From Gadus chalcogrammus (taxonomy: Eukaryota > Chordata > Actinopteri > Gadiformes > Gadidae): a stretch of 64,000 bases of DNA. The notes below the pieces were generated by a model. That model did no database searches. It saw only the letters and a program-made list of their open reading frames with translations, and was not told where the DNA came from. The stretch lies in assembly GCF_026213295.1 (NCBI RefSeq), contig NC_079424.1, forward strand, positions 21,164,114-21,228,113, written 5' to 3'. The position numbers were made by a program, and so were the translations under genes. Of this stretch, positions 48,029 to 59,281 are shown piece after piece; position 1 is the stretch's first letter, and each line of letters opens with the position of its first letter.

Positions 48029-48340
48029 TGGAGGAGGAGAGTATGGGATGGAAGGAGAGGAGGAGGAGGAGAGGAGAGAAGGGGAGGAGGAGAGGAGGAA
48101 AGGAAGGGAAGGGAAAGGAGGGGACGAGAGGAGGGGACGAGAGAACGGGAGGAGAGGAGAAGAAGAGGAGGGGAGGAGAGGAGGGGTGGAGGAGGAAGGG
48201 AGGGGAGGAGAGGAGGGGAGGGTAGGAGAGGAGGGGAAGGGAAGGGAGGGGAGGAGAGGAGGGGTGGAGGAGGAAGGGAGGGGACTGGAGGAGGGGAGGA
48301 GGAGGGGAAGGGAGGGCAGGAGAGGTGGGAAGGGGAGGAG
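48029..48340. repeat. polypurine tract (GGAG/GGGA)n
   Basis: About 310 bp almost purely A and G on the plus strand, built of GGAGGAG, GGGAGG and GGAAGG units. Confidence 0.93.
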
Positions 48341-48564
48341 TGCGTGGAATGCAATTTGTGTCTTAAACCTGTCCTGCCTCTCACTGTGCTGACTCACCGA
48401 TTTCTCTCCCTAAGAGATTTCGGTGAGCGACTAAGCAATCTATCACTGAATGTGTGTCTTCCTTTAGGCGTCGCAGTAAAACAGCATCAACATTTTCCTT
48501 TGCCTTTGTTTACAGTTGGCGAGTTCATCCTGAACTTGCCAATACAACCCCCCCCCCCCCCACA

Positions 48565-49018
<454 letters not shown>

Positions 49019-49255
49019 ATATACACATACACCCCTCAGGCAAGCCAACTCTGTGTTTCCTGCTGGTTGGTTTGAAGCTGATTTGGACCGAGGTGAAAGA
49101 GCTATAATTTAATAACGTGGGGTGATTTGAATGATTATGGTTTCTCTGAAACTACTAAATATATATATTTTTTAACATTTTAAACTACATGCGAAAACAA
49201 ACACTACTTTCTTAAATTACATCATAACTCCACGGCCTTATAAGGGCACATCGAA

Positions 49256-49919
49256 TGTTGTGTTGGCCCAGCCGCTGAGCAGTGCCCCACAGGGCCACAT
49301 GGTAGGCAAAGGCAGGCAAAGGCAGCCAAGGGGTGTGGTGTTGGATGGGAGGTACTACTCTAAAAGCTTTGTCATAGAGACCCCGCCCCACTCAGGTGTC
49401 TCAGCTTACCACTCAGGTGTGCTGAGTTAGCCCTGCAATCAGGAGGCCTTTTAACTCCACCAGAACAAGCTGAAGACAGACTGGCTGGAGGAGCGTGTGG
49501 AGACCAGACACACTCTAGGCCAGTCTCGTGGTAAGAGGCCTGTGGCCAACCCTCTTGACCCAACTGAGGCCTTGAACCCAAATTAAATTACGTCCAAGTG
49601 GACCGAAGGATTGTTACTTTGATTTGTGTAAATTGTGTCATGCTAATACAAGAGAGAAGGTCTGCAGCTGGAGAGGAACCCCTAAAACTCCAAAGAGGAA
49701 CCAAGAGCCCAGCCAGGGTGAAGGGGTCAGTGGCAGGGACCACAGACCCCACTAAGCTTGGCCTGTCTCTCTCTCTCTCTCTCTCTGCCCCCCATAGCAG
49801 GAAGAGCCAGACAGAGCACCCTGACATCAACCGCCGACCTGGTGAAGATTTGAGTTGCCATTTCCCCCCTCCCTTTTCCCAGCACCTTTATAAATAAATG
49901 TCATAAGTTTGATTTCACC
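49256..49919 (+). repeat. 5' LTR of Gmr1-like element
   Basis: Begins TGTTGTGTTGGCCC and ends near TTTGATTTCACC. It matches 59282-59896 at roughly 90% with small indels (shared GGTGTGGTGTTGGATGGGAG, CTCAGGTGTCTCAGCTTACC). It includes CTTTATAAATAAATG, a possible polyadenylation signal absent from the 3' copy. Exact outer ends are uncertain because no target duplication is visible. Confidence 0.88.
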
Positions 49920-50036
49920 TTTTTTGCCCACTTATGGTGGATGATGCGGGCAGTCTGAGTCCCCGCTATCAGAGGGTAAACCGATCGGGATAGAGCACGT
50001 CCGAACGAAGAGGAGAATGATTGTAGCTGAGCTGAG

Positions 50037-50560
50037 TTGTGCAGAGTAAGCGGAAGACAAGAGCGACGACCACGAGATGTGCTGGCCAAACTGATGCTGG
50101 ATGATGACATAGAGACGTATATTGCCTTGTTTGAAAGGACTGCAGCAAGGGAGAACTGGCCAAGAGCAGCATGTGCAAACAACCTATTGCCCTTCTTGAC
50201 TGGGGAAGCTCAGAAAGACTACGGTAGGGTCACAACGCCAAGGAGTATGTCGCCCAGCAGGGGGCTCCAAGGGACACATTAATAGCCCTACTGGAGAACC
50301 ACAGGGTGATGGGTAGCATGATGCGGTCAGAAAGTGTCACGCATACTAACTTTAAGGCCAACAGAGGGAGAGAGACCAGTAGCAATGCTGTGAGCACGCC
50401 AACAGCCCGGACACCGACTGGCTGGACCGGACAGACGGAGAGGCAAGTACCAATGCCTCCTCCTCGCCCACGTTGCTTTTCCAGTGGCCAGGAGGGACAC
50501 CTAGACAGAGAGTGTCCGAACCGGGATGAACCGATGCCTACGGCCGCATCTACGGGTGGT
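50037..50560 (+). pseudogene. gag-like region of Gmr1-like element
   Basis: The frame from 50037 contains a capsid segment reading YIALFERTAARENWPRAACA then NNLLPFLTGEAQKDY, typical of Ty3/SCAN-like capsid. It breaks near 50282. The frame from 50306 continues to a zinc knuckle RCFSSGQEGHLDRECP (from 50474) in which the second Cys of CX2CX4HX4C is Ser. Normally gag packages element RNA; this copy is broken. Confidence 0.8.
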
Positions 50561-50609
50561 AAGGGCTTCTTCAGCCAGTCCCTATCTACCTGTTGGGCCC
50601 ACCAGGGGG

Positions 50610-50740
50610 CCCCAGCCCCAAAATGTCCTGTGAAGATAGGTGGGAGAGACACAGAAGCACTCATTGATTCTGGAAGCATGGTCTCTCTCGTCAGGCCGCA
50701 ATTCGCTGGTGCCACCTGGGGAGAAGAGATCTCCGTCTCC
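50610..50740 (+). pseudogene. aspartic protease region of Gmr1-like element
   Basis: CPVKIGGRDTEALIDSGSMV (DSG at 50666-50674) followed by SLVRPQF is the active-site loop of a retropepsin (D-S/T-G). It shares the frame with the zinc knuckle. The rest of the protease is diverged and the frame ends at 50950. Confidence 0.78.
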
Positions 50741-51219
50741 TGCATCCATGGAGACACCCGGAAGTATCCAACCTCGGAGGTCCAGGTTATCACCCTCCAG
50801 TGCTGGTGCTTTTCGGCCGAGACAGCCTGCCCTTCTCCCACTATTGGCCGGGGAATTGAGGAACCCAAAACGGTGAATCCGAAGACGCCCGGTCGAGGCG
50901 AAGGCCTCCGACACCCAGCAGACTTGCGCAGCCGTGTCACCCTATGTTAGCCCTGTTGAAACCAGCGATGACGATGAGGATAGGCCCCTCCATAGGCAAA
51001 GTACAGCAACAGATCCTGGACGTGCAGCTGAGGAGAAGGAGGTAAGAGTGTAAGATACAGTCAGATGAGGTATTCTCAGAGTTTCCCCAAGTCGAGGCGG
51101 ATGAAACTCTTAGGCCTGGACGATTCGGCTCAGCCCAGCTGCAGGATCCCAACCTGAGCCAAGCCTGGAGGGATTTCCAAGTGATCGAGGACCAAAACCA
51201 GGATGGGTTGAGTCAAGTG

Positions 51220-51745
51220 TCTTTTCCCCATTTCATGGTTAAGAATAAGCTGCTGTACCGAGTATCACAAAAAGACTCTGTGAACTCAGAAATCTGTGAA
51301 CTGTTGCCTGTCCCCAGAGAATATGTCTCAAAAGTGTTGTACCTAGCACACTCCCACTTACTAGGGGTGCATTGAGGGAGAGAGAAGATTGATGACCGTG
51401 TTCTCAGCCGCTTCTACTGGTCGGGGGTCAAGAGAGCCGTGGAGAGCCGTGGAGCCAGTGTCAACAAGAATACTGTCGACACTGTGGCGAGTGTCAAATC
51501 AACTTTCCTAAGGTAGCGTACAGAAATCCCCTAATACCCCTTCTCATCATTGAAACCTCCTTTAGAAGGATTGGCATGGACATTGTCGGACCCCTCCCGA
51601 AGTCTAGCAGGGGCCACCGCTATATCCTAGTCATACTGGATTATGCTACCCGCTATCCAGAGGCAATTCCCCTACGCTCAGCAACAGGAAGGGCGGTCGC
51701 CCGGGAGATGTTCCTGCTCTTCAGTAGAGTGGGCTTGCCTGAGGT
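51220..51745 (+). pseudogene. integrase N-terminal part, Gmr1-like
   Basis: LYLAHSHLLGVH then an in-frame TGA and GREKIDDRVLSRFYWSGVKR form the His half of the HHCC zinc finger. YCRHCGECQINFPK (about 51467-51508, another frame) is the Cys half. The catalytic core opens at 51576: MDIVGPLPKSSRGHRYILV, ILDYATRYPEAIPL, with the first catalytic Asp (MDIVGP). The stretch holding the second Asp (normally TDQGT) is missing at the LINE junction. Confidence 0.85.
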
Positions 51746-54700
51746 AAAGGACACCGGTGGCGCAGCACTGCAGCGACCCGGGCTTGTGCTTGTTACTTTT
51801 ATGTGTTTCTAAGTGTTCGTACAATAGTGTTCCGTTTGTTTGGTTGTTTTTTCTTTAAAAACGTGTTTTGGTGCTTGTGGCTTTATGTGAAGCTCATCAC
51901 AGCATGAATTGACAATCGACATACAAAGAACTCGGCAGTCCGAACCACAACTGTTTGTAGCCTGAGCCTCAACAATGGAAGCAAGTTTTTATATTGATGA
52001 GGTCAGAAACATAAGGCAGCCCCGAGCTAATAGATAGGCCTGCCGTGTGTCGCTCCACGCGCGTGTTAAAGACAATTCCCCTCCTTCTGCTTCATAGTTA
52101 CCATACTGAAATACCTTAAACAAATAAAGTGAGTTAAAAGCGATCTGGTTTGAACTACCTTCTTCAAGAACACGACATGAGGCACCGAAATGTGCGTTCT
52201 TATTTGATCTCGTTACAACCGTTTACGTCGGAACCGGTTCCCTACCGGAACCGAGTTTCGGTGCTCAACCCTAGTGACATGTGGTGTAAACAGTTCATTG
52301 TGAAAGAAACCATATGCAGCCCCGATGTAGAACTGCTGGGTTTATCCATGAGACCTCACTACGTGCCTAGGGAGTTTGGCAACATCATCATAGCCACTGT
52401 TTATGTTTCACCCAGCGGCAATGAAGGCAGAGCTGCTGCGTACATAGCAGAGTGTGCACACAAACAGCTGCAGCGCACACCCGGAGCTCCTGGTTTCTTT
52501 TTGGGTGACTTTAACCATTGTAAACAGATTGTAAAATGTGACACAAGAAATAACGATTCTAGATAAATGTTATGGCAATATAAAGGGGGGATACTCCGTA
52601 AAACCAAAGCCCCCCCTTTCCAACTCAGATCACAATATACATCTAATATCCACATAAAAATCTCTTTTCAAATCAAGCAAACCTGAACATAAGACGGTTA
52701 ATGTGTGGTCAGACGACGCAATTGAGACATTAAAGGGGTGTTTCATGTGCACAGATTGGTCCCTGTTCCATGCACTAGAACTGGATGAGGCTACTGTAAC
52801 TATAACAGACTACATAGAGTTTTGTGTTGGCAATGTGGTGCCCAAGAAAAACGTTGTAGTCTACCCCAATAAAAAACCCTATGTAACAAAAGAAATAAAA
52901 GACGGTATAAATAGGAAAAAGCAGGCCTTTAGAAGTAATGACAGAGCAGGGCTGTAAGTTGTCCAAAAAGAACTCAAACAACGTCTCACTAATGCAAGAG
53001 AACAACATAGGCAAACAATGGAACATAACCTCCAAATGTCAAATAAAAAAAGACTTTGGGACACAATGAAATCAGTCACTAATATGAACCCTGCAAAGAA
53101 AGAAATAATCACCATGGACGAGCACCAAAAATCAAACGAGCTGAATGACTTTTACCTGAGATTCGACCGTGAAAACTTCTCTCAGGAGTGTGTCCCTGCC
53201 AGACACTGTTGACACCTGCTGCCTGGAAGTCGATCCCACCAGCATCCGCCATCTCTTTAGTAGAGTACGTACGGGCAAGGCCGCAGGCCCGGACGGCATG
53301 CCAGCTTTTTTGCTCAAAAGCTGTGCAGAGGAACTAACAACGACATGGTGTCCAATATTCCAACAGTCACTTAACATTCACACAGTTCCAGCTCTGTGGA
53401 AAGAGTCAATTATAACTCCAGTGCCTAAAAAGCCCTGTGCCACAGTAAACAATGATTTCCGTCCCGTAGCTCTCACTTCGATTGTTATGAAATGTTTTGA
53501 AAAATTTGTTGTGTCACTGCTCATGAAGGATGTCAAGCCAAAATTAGACAAGTACAGTTTGCGTATAGGCGGGAATGCAGTACTGATGATGCAATCCTTT
53601 GCAGCTTGCACTTTATTTCCAAGCACCTTGAGAACACAAAAGCTTATGCTTGAATTGTATTTGTTGGTTTTACTCTTTTTTTAACAAATAGAACACAGCA
53701 AGTGAAGGTCAACAGAACACTGTCAGACACCAAAACACTGCAACACAGGAGTCCCACAGGATTGCGTTGTATCACCAACACTGTTTACATTGTACACCAA
53801 TGATTGTAGGACTGTGCACCCTAACAACTATATGGTGAAATTTGAGGACGATACAGTGCTCCTGAGCCTTCTACACAAGGATATGGACCCCTCTGTGTAC
53901 CAGGATGAGATAGACCTATTTATTAAGTGGTGTGACACCAACAATCTTATACTAAATGTGAACAAAACACAGGTAATGGTTTTGGATCTGAGGCAAGTGA
54001 CTGACCATGAGCCAGTGGTCATCAAAAATCAGGAAATCACCCACGTATCCTCATATAAGTATTTAGGGGTTCATATTGATAATCTACTCTGCTGGAAGAC
54101 AACCTGTGTAATAGACTGCAACAGAGGCTATATTTTTTGCGAAGATTAAGTTGTACGGCGCAAGCAGCCACATCATGATGATTTTCTACCGTGCCATTGT
54201 AGAGAGCATCATTAGATATGGGATCACCTCATGGTTTGGCAACCTAACCGTTAAGCTAAAAAGCAAACTGGCCGGCATGCACAAAACAGCAATGAAAATC
54301 GTGGGGAGGAAAGAATATGAGCCTATACAGAGCATCTATGAGCAGGCAGTTAGGAAAAAAGCAAAGAAAATTATTTCCAACTCCCAACACCCACTCTTCC
54401 CTGAATATGAAACCCTGCCATCAGGGAGAAGACTCTGTGTGCCGCTATGCAAATCTAACCGCCTTAAATTATCATTTGTCCCAGCCTCCATTAAGCTGAT
54501 GAACAATGTGCAATAGAATAATGTGCAATAAATAGGTTAGCACTTTAGCACATAGCACTTTAGAACTAAGCACTTTAGCACATAGCACTCTATCTATACG
54601 TTCTAGTGCAATAAAAACTAGCACTTTATCCCCATACTGTAGATTTCTATGCTATACAGCAAGGTGCAATTTAAGTCTATCAAGCTCCATGTTCTCGATG

Positions 54701-54848
54701 TTAAAGTTGTTTTTTCTGGTTGTGTTTGTGTCTGTGGTTATGTTTTTGTTCTGTTGTACTCTGTGTATGTTAAGAAAGCAATGATGCGCTTTGCCCAAGA
54801 CAAATTTCCCCACGGGGACAATAAAGTTGAACCTTGACCTTGACCTTG
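51746..54848 (+). mobile_element. LINE (non-LTR retrotransposon, L2/Rex1-like) inserted in Gmr1 integrase
   Basis: An AP-endonuclease-like piece at 52309-52566 (FGNIIIATVYVSPSG, FLGDFNHC) is followed by an RT at about 53040-54150 (TGKAAGPDGMPAFLLKSC, ALWKESIITPVPKK, NDFRPVALTSIVMKCFEK, FEDDTVLL in place of FADDT, YKYLGVHID). A C-terminal region lies at 54151-54516 (ESIIRYGITSWFGN, LPSGRRLCVPLC). Several frameshifts and an internal deletion after LDKYS. The 3' end has AATAAAGTTG and a (CCTTGA)n tail abutting integrase at 54848. Clade naming is tentative. Confidence 0.85.
53169..53660 (+). pseudogene. LINE reverse transcriptase fragment
   Basis: The frame carries RT fingers motifs: VRTGKAAGPDGMPAFLLKSC (motif 1), LNIHTVPALWKESIITPV (motif 2), NNDFRPVALTSIVMKCFEK (motif 2A/3). 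After LDKYSLRIGG the sequence is deleted before the catalytic palm, which resumes at 53790 with a mutated FEDD motif. Confidence 0.85.
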
Positions 54849-54899
54849 ATCCTCAGACAGATGGACTCGTAGAAAGGTTCAATCAGACCCTAAAGCACA
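54849..54899 (+). pseudogene. integrase core fragment with catalytic Glu, Gmr1-like
   Basis: Reads PQTDGLVERFNQTLKHT; the Glu of LVERFN is the third residue of the DDE triad. It is stranded between the LINE tail and the TIR element. The reading resumes after the TIR element at 57647 (KHMLRKVVDG, WDQLLPRVLFSIREV). Confidence 0.9.
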
Positions 54900-57646
54900 C
54901 AAGTACCCCTGACTGCAGCCCGCAGACGGAGCCCACATGGAGGGGGCGGATACTCAGTCCACATGGAGGGGGCCGGCACTCCGCCCACATGGAGGGGGCC
55001 GGCACTCCGCCCACATGGAGGGGGCGGGCACTCAGTCCACATGGAGGGGGCGGGCACTCAGTCCACATCGAGACGATTGAGCAGATTTCCGCTGCTCTTG
55101 TTAATGCAAGAGTAAACGGTAATACTATGTTAAGCTAGCGGGAGCCCATGCTGTTAATTAAATTATACAAACAGATGGTACGGGAGTATTGTGACTGGGT
55201 ATCTTTCTTGCTGCGTACCATGGAACTATTATAAAGTTAAGCATAGCCTAAACGACTTGCAAATACATTTTCTCTTGTTTATTTTTTTTTCGCTTAGCTG
55301 TTCCACTCATGGACCTATTTAGGTTCTACTTAAGAGTTCACGTTACAACCGTTCGCCGTTGCTCCATGTTTAAATCACAGTGCCTTGTTCGTGACCAGTC
55401 TCAAATTCACTAACTGAAATAGTGCCCCCTAGTGATCTTTTTTTTTTTTTACTCAGTATTAATAGGCCTACTATTGCTGTTTTCGCTTGAATTTTTGTAT
55501 TTCTCTACTGATTGCTTCGACAATGCAACATTAAAAGTTACTAACAGCGACTTTACACAGAAGCTCTGGCTCTGGGCCCCCCACCGCCCTTGGGCCCCTG
55601 GGCATGTGCCCGTGCGGTAATCCACCCTTGCCTGTAAACAATGCAACGTGTGCGAACTCCTGTACCCGTCTGTCTGTGAGAGTTACAGGCCCAGTAAGAG
55701 CCAAAATAAGATTTGGGGAAAGACTGGGAAGACTGGGACCCAAAGGTATGACCTTAACAGATGTAATGTGAGGAATAACGAAGTGACCACATCTAAGGGC
55801 AAAAAATGTACCTCAATAGACATAATGAAAAGCTACATGTGTGAAGCACATTATGTTGCACCAATCACAGGAGCACTAACAACAGTCTTTTTATTCAACA
55901 AAACAATTAAAAAATAACTACAAAAAATAGATTGTAAACTATTAACATAAAAGATAAATCAATAAAAAGTAGAACAAACAAAGTCTCAACGGGGGGGGGG
56001 GGGGGGACACACTGACGCCTTCCTCAGTGAGGTGGACGCCACTCTTGCTTCACGCTCTGTCGCCCGACATCGCCGTCACCGCCGCCATAGCTGCCAAGCG
56101 CCGCCATTATGCTGTATCATCAGACTACATTGGAGTCGTGTGGCGCAGGCGTCACGGGGAGGGGGGACGGGGAGGGGGAGAGGTGTTTGACTCAAAAGAG
56201 GAAAACACCTTCAGGTTTCTCCTGTCCATCATCTCTCCACACAAAACAGTTCATAGTCAGTATGTAATCTGAATGAGAATTGGAATGGTTTCCACGTTTC
56301 TTCCTCATCCCCGCCGTCATGGGATTTGCGCTGTGTTGATGCTGCCATCTGCTCCCAACCTTCCATCCCAATGACCTCTGGGATCGAAACGCTGTCCTTG
56401 AAAGACTGTAACTGGCACCATGCTGCTGCCTGAATTGTGTCCTTCAGGACAACATCATCTTCCTTGAAGAAGAAAGAAAAATTATTTGTCTGTAGGCCTA
56501 CTTGACACCCTACTCTCCCAAAACCACAAAATGGTATGCAAACAAAGGCTACTACTACTGATGAGTTTTCAGTGATAAAAAACACTATTCAACTAGTCAT
56601 CAGACTATTTCATCTGGCTATACATACAACCTCCAGCATTACACACATATTACATACCAGGTTCCCAGGTTCCAGTTCCTGGTCTTCAGTTTTGCCTGGA
56701 AATAAAACAGATTGTTGTCTATAATGTTGAGTAGGCTAATGCAATGGAATAATAAAAGTAGGCCCTAGTAGTGCAATAGATCAGCCATGGAGTAGGCTAT
56801 AACTTGTATATTGATGGTGTCTCTAAAAGTCAAAGAAAACCAGTATAAACATAAAAGCAGTTTTCTACAAAAAAACATTGCAGCGTTTCGGTTTCCTATT
56901 TTTCGGCTGCTTTGTAGATGGCTTGTGCATATACACAATGTAATTAGAATAAAAATAATATTGATATTCGATTTCTGTGGACTCTTATGAACATTTCAAG
57001 ACCCAACATGAAGTATCAACTCATTGCTAAGGATATACACAACGACGATAAAGTAAGAATGCACCAAGGGTGGGGGAGGGTGAGGGGGGCTATTTTGACC
57101 TAAGACACTAGGATATATTTGATCTATATTCATTAAACACATTTATTCCACCGAATGGTTGACATTGGTTGACATTCCTGAGATTCTAAGCTTTCAAACG
57201 GTGTATGACATGACTATATCACTCAACCTTATGATGCTGAAAATTGACCTAGCATGTTGGGGGGAACATGCTAGGTGTAACTTTCTCGCCGGCGGGATTT
57301 GACGATTAAGTAGTTAACAAGACATAATACACAATTGCATGAAGATTACTAAATATATGAAGCATTTTGACAGTCTCACTTACTTGCATGTTTTAGGCAT
57401 CACTCGCTCGGGCGGGCACACTCTAATTCCAGGTAATTTCAGGTACATTTCAGCTAATTTCAGGTCAGAAACGGGATCAGAAATGCTGTTTGACCAGTCC
57501 TCAATGTGAACTGAGTGGCCGCCCCCTCCACGTGGACTGAGTGCCCGCCCCCTCCATGTGGGCGGAGTGCCAGCCCCCTCCATGTGGACTGAGTGCCCGC
57601 CCCCTCCATGTGGGCTCCGTCTGCGGGCTGCAGTCAGGGGCTTCTC
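54900..57646. mobile_element. 2.7-kb TIR element with inverted 26-bp subterminal arrays, 8-bp TSD
   Basis: Target duplication AAAGCACA at 54892-54899 and 57647-57654. Inverted ends share CCCCTGACTGCAGCCCGCAG then ACGGAGCCCACATGGAGGGG; the outermost six bases differ (CAAGTA versus GAGAAG). Inside each end lies a tandem array of a 26-bp unit (CCACATGGAGGGGGCGGGCA then CTCAGT), five copies at left (54934-55070) and four inverted at right (57510-57630). No recognised transposase. Candidate open frames: 55648-55917 (+) and 56229-56585 (-). The 8-bp duplication fits hAT, P or Zisupton-like elements; class unresolved. Confidence 0.82.
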
Positions 57647-58085
57647 AAAGCACATGCTGCGTAAAGTTGTAGATGGTAAGAATTGGGATCAGCTGCTACC
57701 TCGTGTTCTTTTCTCCATACGTGAAGTCTACAAGTTCCACAGGATTCACCATTCGAAGTGCTGTGTGGACGGAGGCCCCGGGGCATGCTGGATGTGGCCA
57801 AGGAAGCCTGGGAGCAGCAGCCATCCCCCCAGCGCAGTTTCGTGGAGCACGTGGAGCGGATGCACCACAGAATGACCCAGGTTTGGCCCTTGGTTCGTGA
57901 ACACATGCAGCAAGCCCAGGCACAACAGGCACAGGTGTACAATCGAGGAGCCCAGGTGAGAGAGTTCGAACCAGGACAAAAAGTCATGGTCTTGGTCCCC
58001 ACGAATGGCTGCAATTTTTAGACAAATGGCAAGGGCCTTATGAGTTAATGGAACAAGTGGGACCAGTGAATTACCGGATATGACA
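57647..58085 (+). pseudogene. integrase C-terminal part with GPY/F-like module
   Basis: KHMLRKVVDGKNWDQLLP then RVLFSIREV continue the core. After a frameshift come QAQVYNRGAQVREFEPGQKV and VLVPTNG; past an in-frame TAG, KWQGPYELMEQVGPVNYRI is the GPY/F module typical of Ty3-like integrases. It leads directly into the RT frame, confirming integrase-before-RT order. Confidence 0.85.
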
Positions 58086-58087
58086 GG

Positions 58088-59065
58088 TTGGCCGAAGGAA
58101 AGTGCCTGGTCCAGTCCTATAGTGTTGGGAAGCCCGATGGTAGCATTAGGTTCTGCAATGACTATAGAAAACTTAACGAGATCTCTCTATTCGACACTTA
58201 TCCTATGCCCCATGTGGATGAAGTGGTTGAAAGGTTAGTACCTGCCCAGTTCATCTCCACACTAGACTTAACCAAGGGGTGTTGGCAAGTGCCACTAACG
58301 CCACAAGCAAAGCCAAAGACGGCGTTCTCGACACCAGACGTGGCCTTCCAATACCGGGTCCTCCCATTTGGTCTTCATCGGGCCCCGGCAACTTTCCAGA
58401 GGCTCATGGACAGGGTGCTACGGCCACATCTGGACTATGCAGTAGCTTACCTCGATGACATCATTATCCATAGCACGTCATGGGATATCCACCTCCGGCA
58501 CCTAGAAACTGTCATCCAGGCCTTGCGGGAAGCAGTGCTGACAGCCAACCCTGCGAAGTGTTCCCTGGCCCTGGAGGAGGCGAACTACCTTGGGTACACT
58601 GTGGGGCGAGGAAATGTGAAACCCCAAGAGAAGAAAGTGGATGCCATAGCAACCTGGCCCCAACCCCAGACGAAACGACTGTTGGGGACCTTCCTAGGGT
58701 TAATGGGATATTATCGACAGTTCATTCCGAACTTTGCCTCCATAGCTGCCCCCCTTCATGAGCTGACAAGCAAAAGTGCACCCAAACGGGTGAAGTGGAC
58801 GGACAAGACCGAGCTGGCCTTCAATCATCTGATGATGGCCCTATGCAGCGAGACGGCGTTGCATACATCTGACTTCAGCAGGAGGTTTGTGCTACAGACA
58901 GAAGCATCAGAGGTAGGACTTGGGGCAGTCCTGTCCCAAATACATTACGGCATGGAATACCTGGTAACCTTTGTCAGCCGTAAACTACAGCCACATGAGA
59001 AAAACTATGCAACCATAGAAAAAGAATGCTTGGCAGTTAAATGGGCCATTGAAAAATTACGCTAG
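58088..59065 (+). pseudogene. reverse transcriptase and RNase H, Gmr1-like
   Basis: A 325-codon open frame. RT motifs: GSIRFCNDYRKLNEIS (about residue 20), FISTLDLTKGCWQVPL (56-70), QYRVLPFGLHRAPATFQRLM (88-107), the catalytic YLDD at 121-124, NPAKCSLALEEANYLGYTV (154-172). The RNase H domain starts near 267 with LQTEASEVGLGAVLSQ, where TDAS is expected, so its first catalytic Asp is Glu. The C-terminal part continues in other frames to HRAGKLHGNADAMSRR near 59230. A remarkably open remnant in an otherwise broken element. Confidence 0.9.
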
Positions 59066-59281
59066 GGCGTGAGTTTGAAATAGTAACTGACCATGCTCCA
59101 TTGAATGGCCCATAACAAGGATAAGAATGACAGAATAACCGTTGGTTTTTACACCTGCAGGACTTGAAGTTTACAGCGGAACACAGGGCAGGAAAGCTTC
59201 ATGGGAACGCTGATGCCATGTCGAGAAGGGATGATTGCTGTTGGTCTGTCGCTCCCCACCGTGGATCAGAGCTGAGGCTGG

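Noticed and set aside
50230..50940. 236-codon minus-strand frame
   Set aside because: It is the antisense of the gag/protease region, which has clear zinc-knuckle and DSG motifs on the plus strand.
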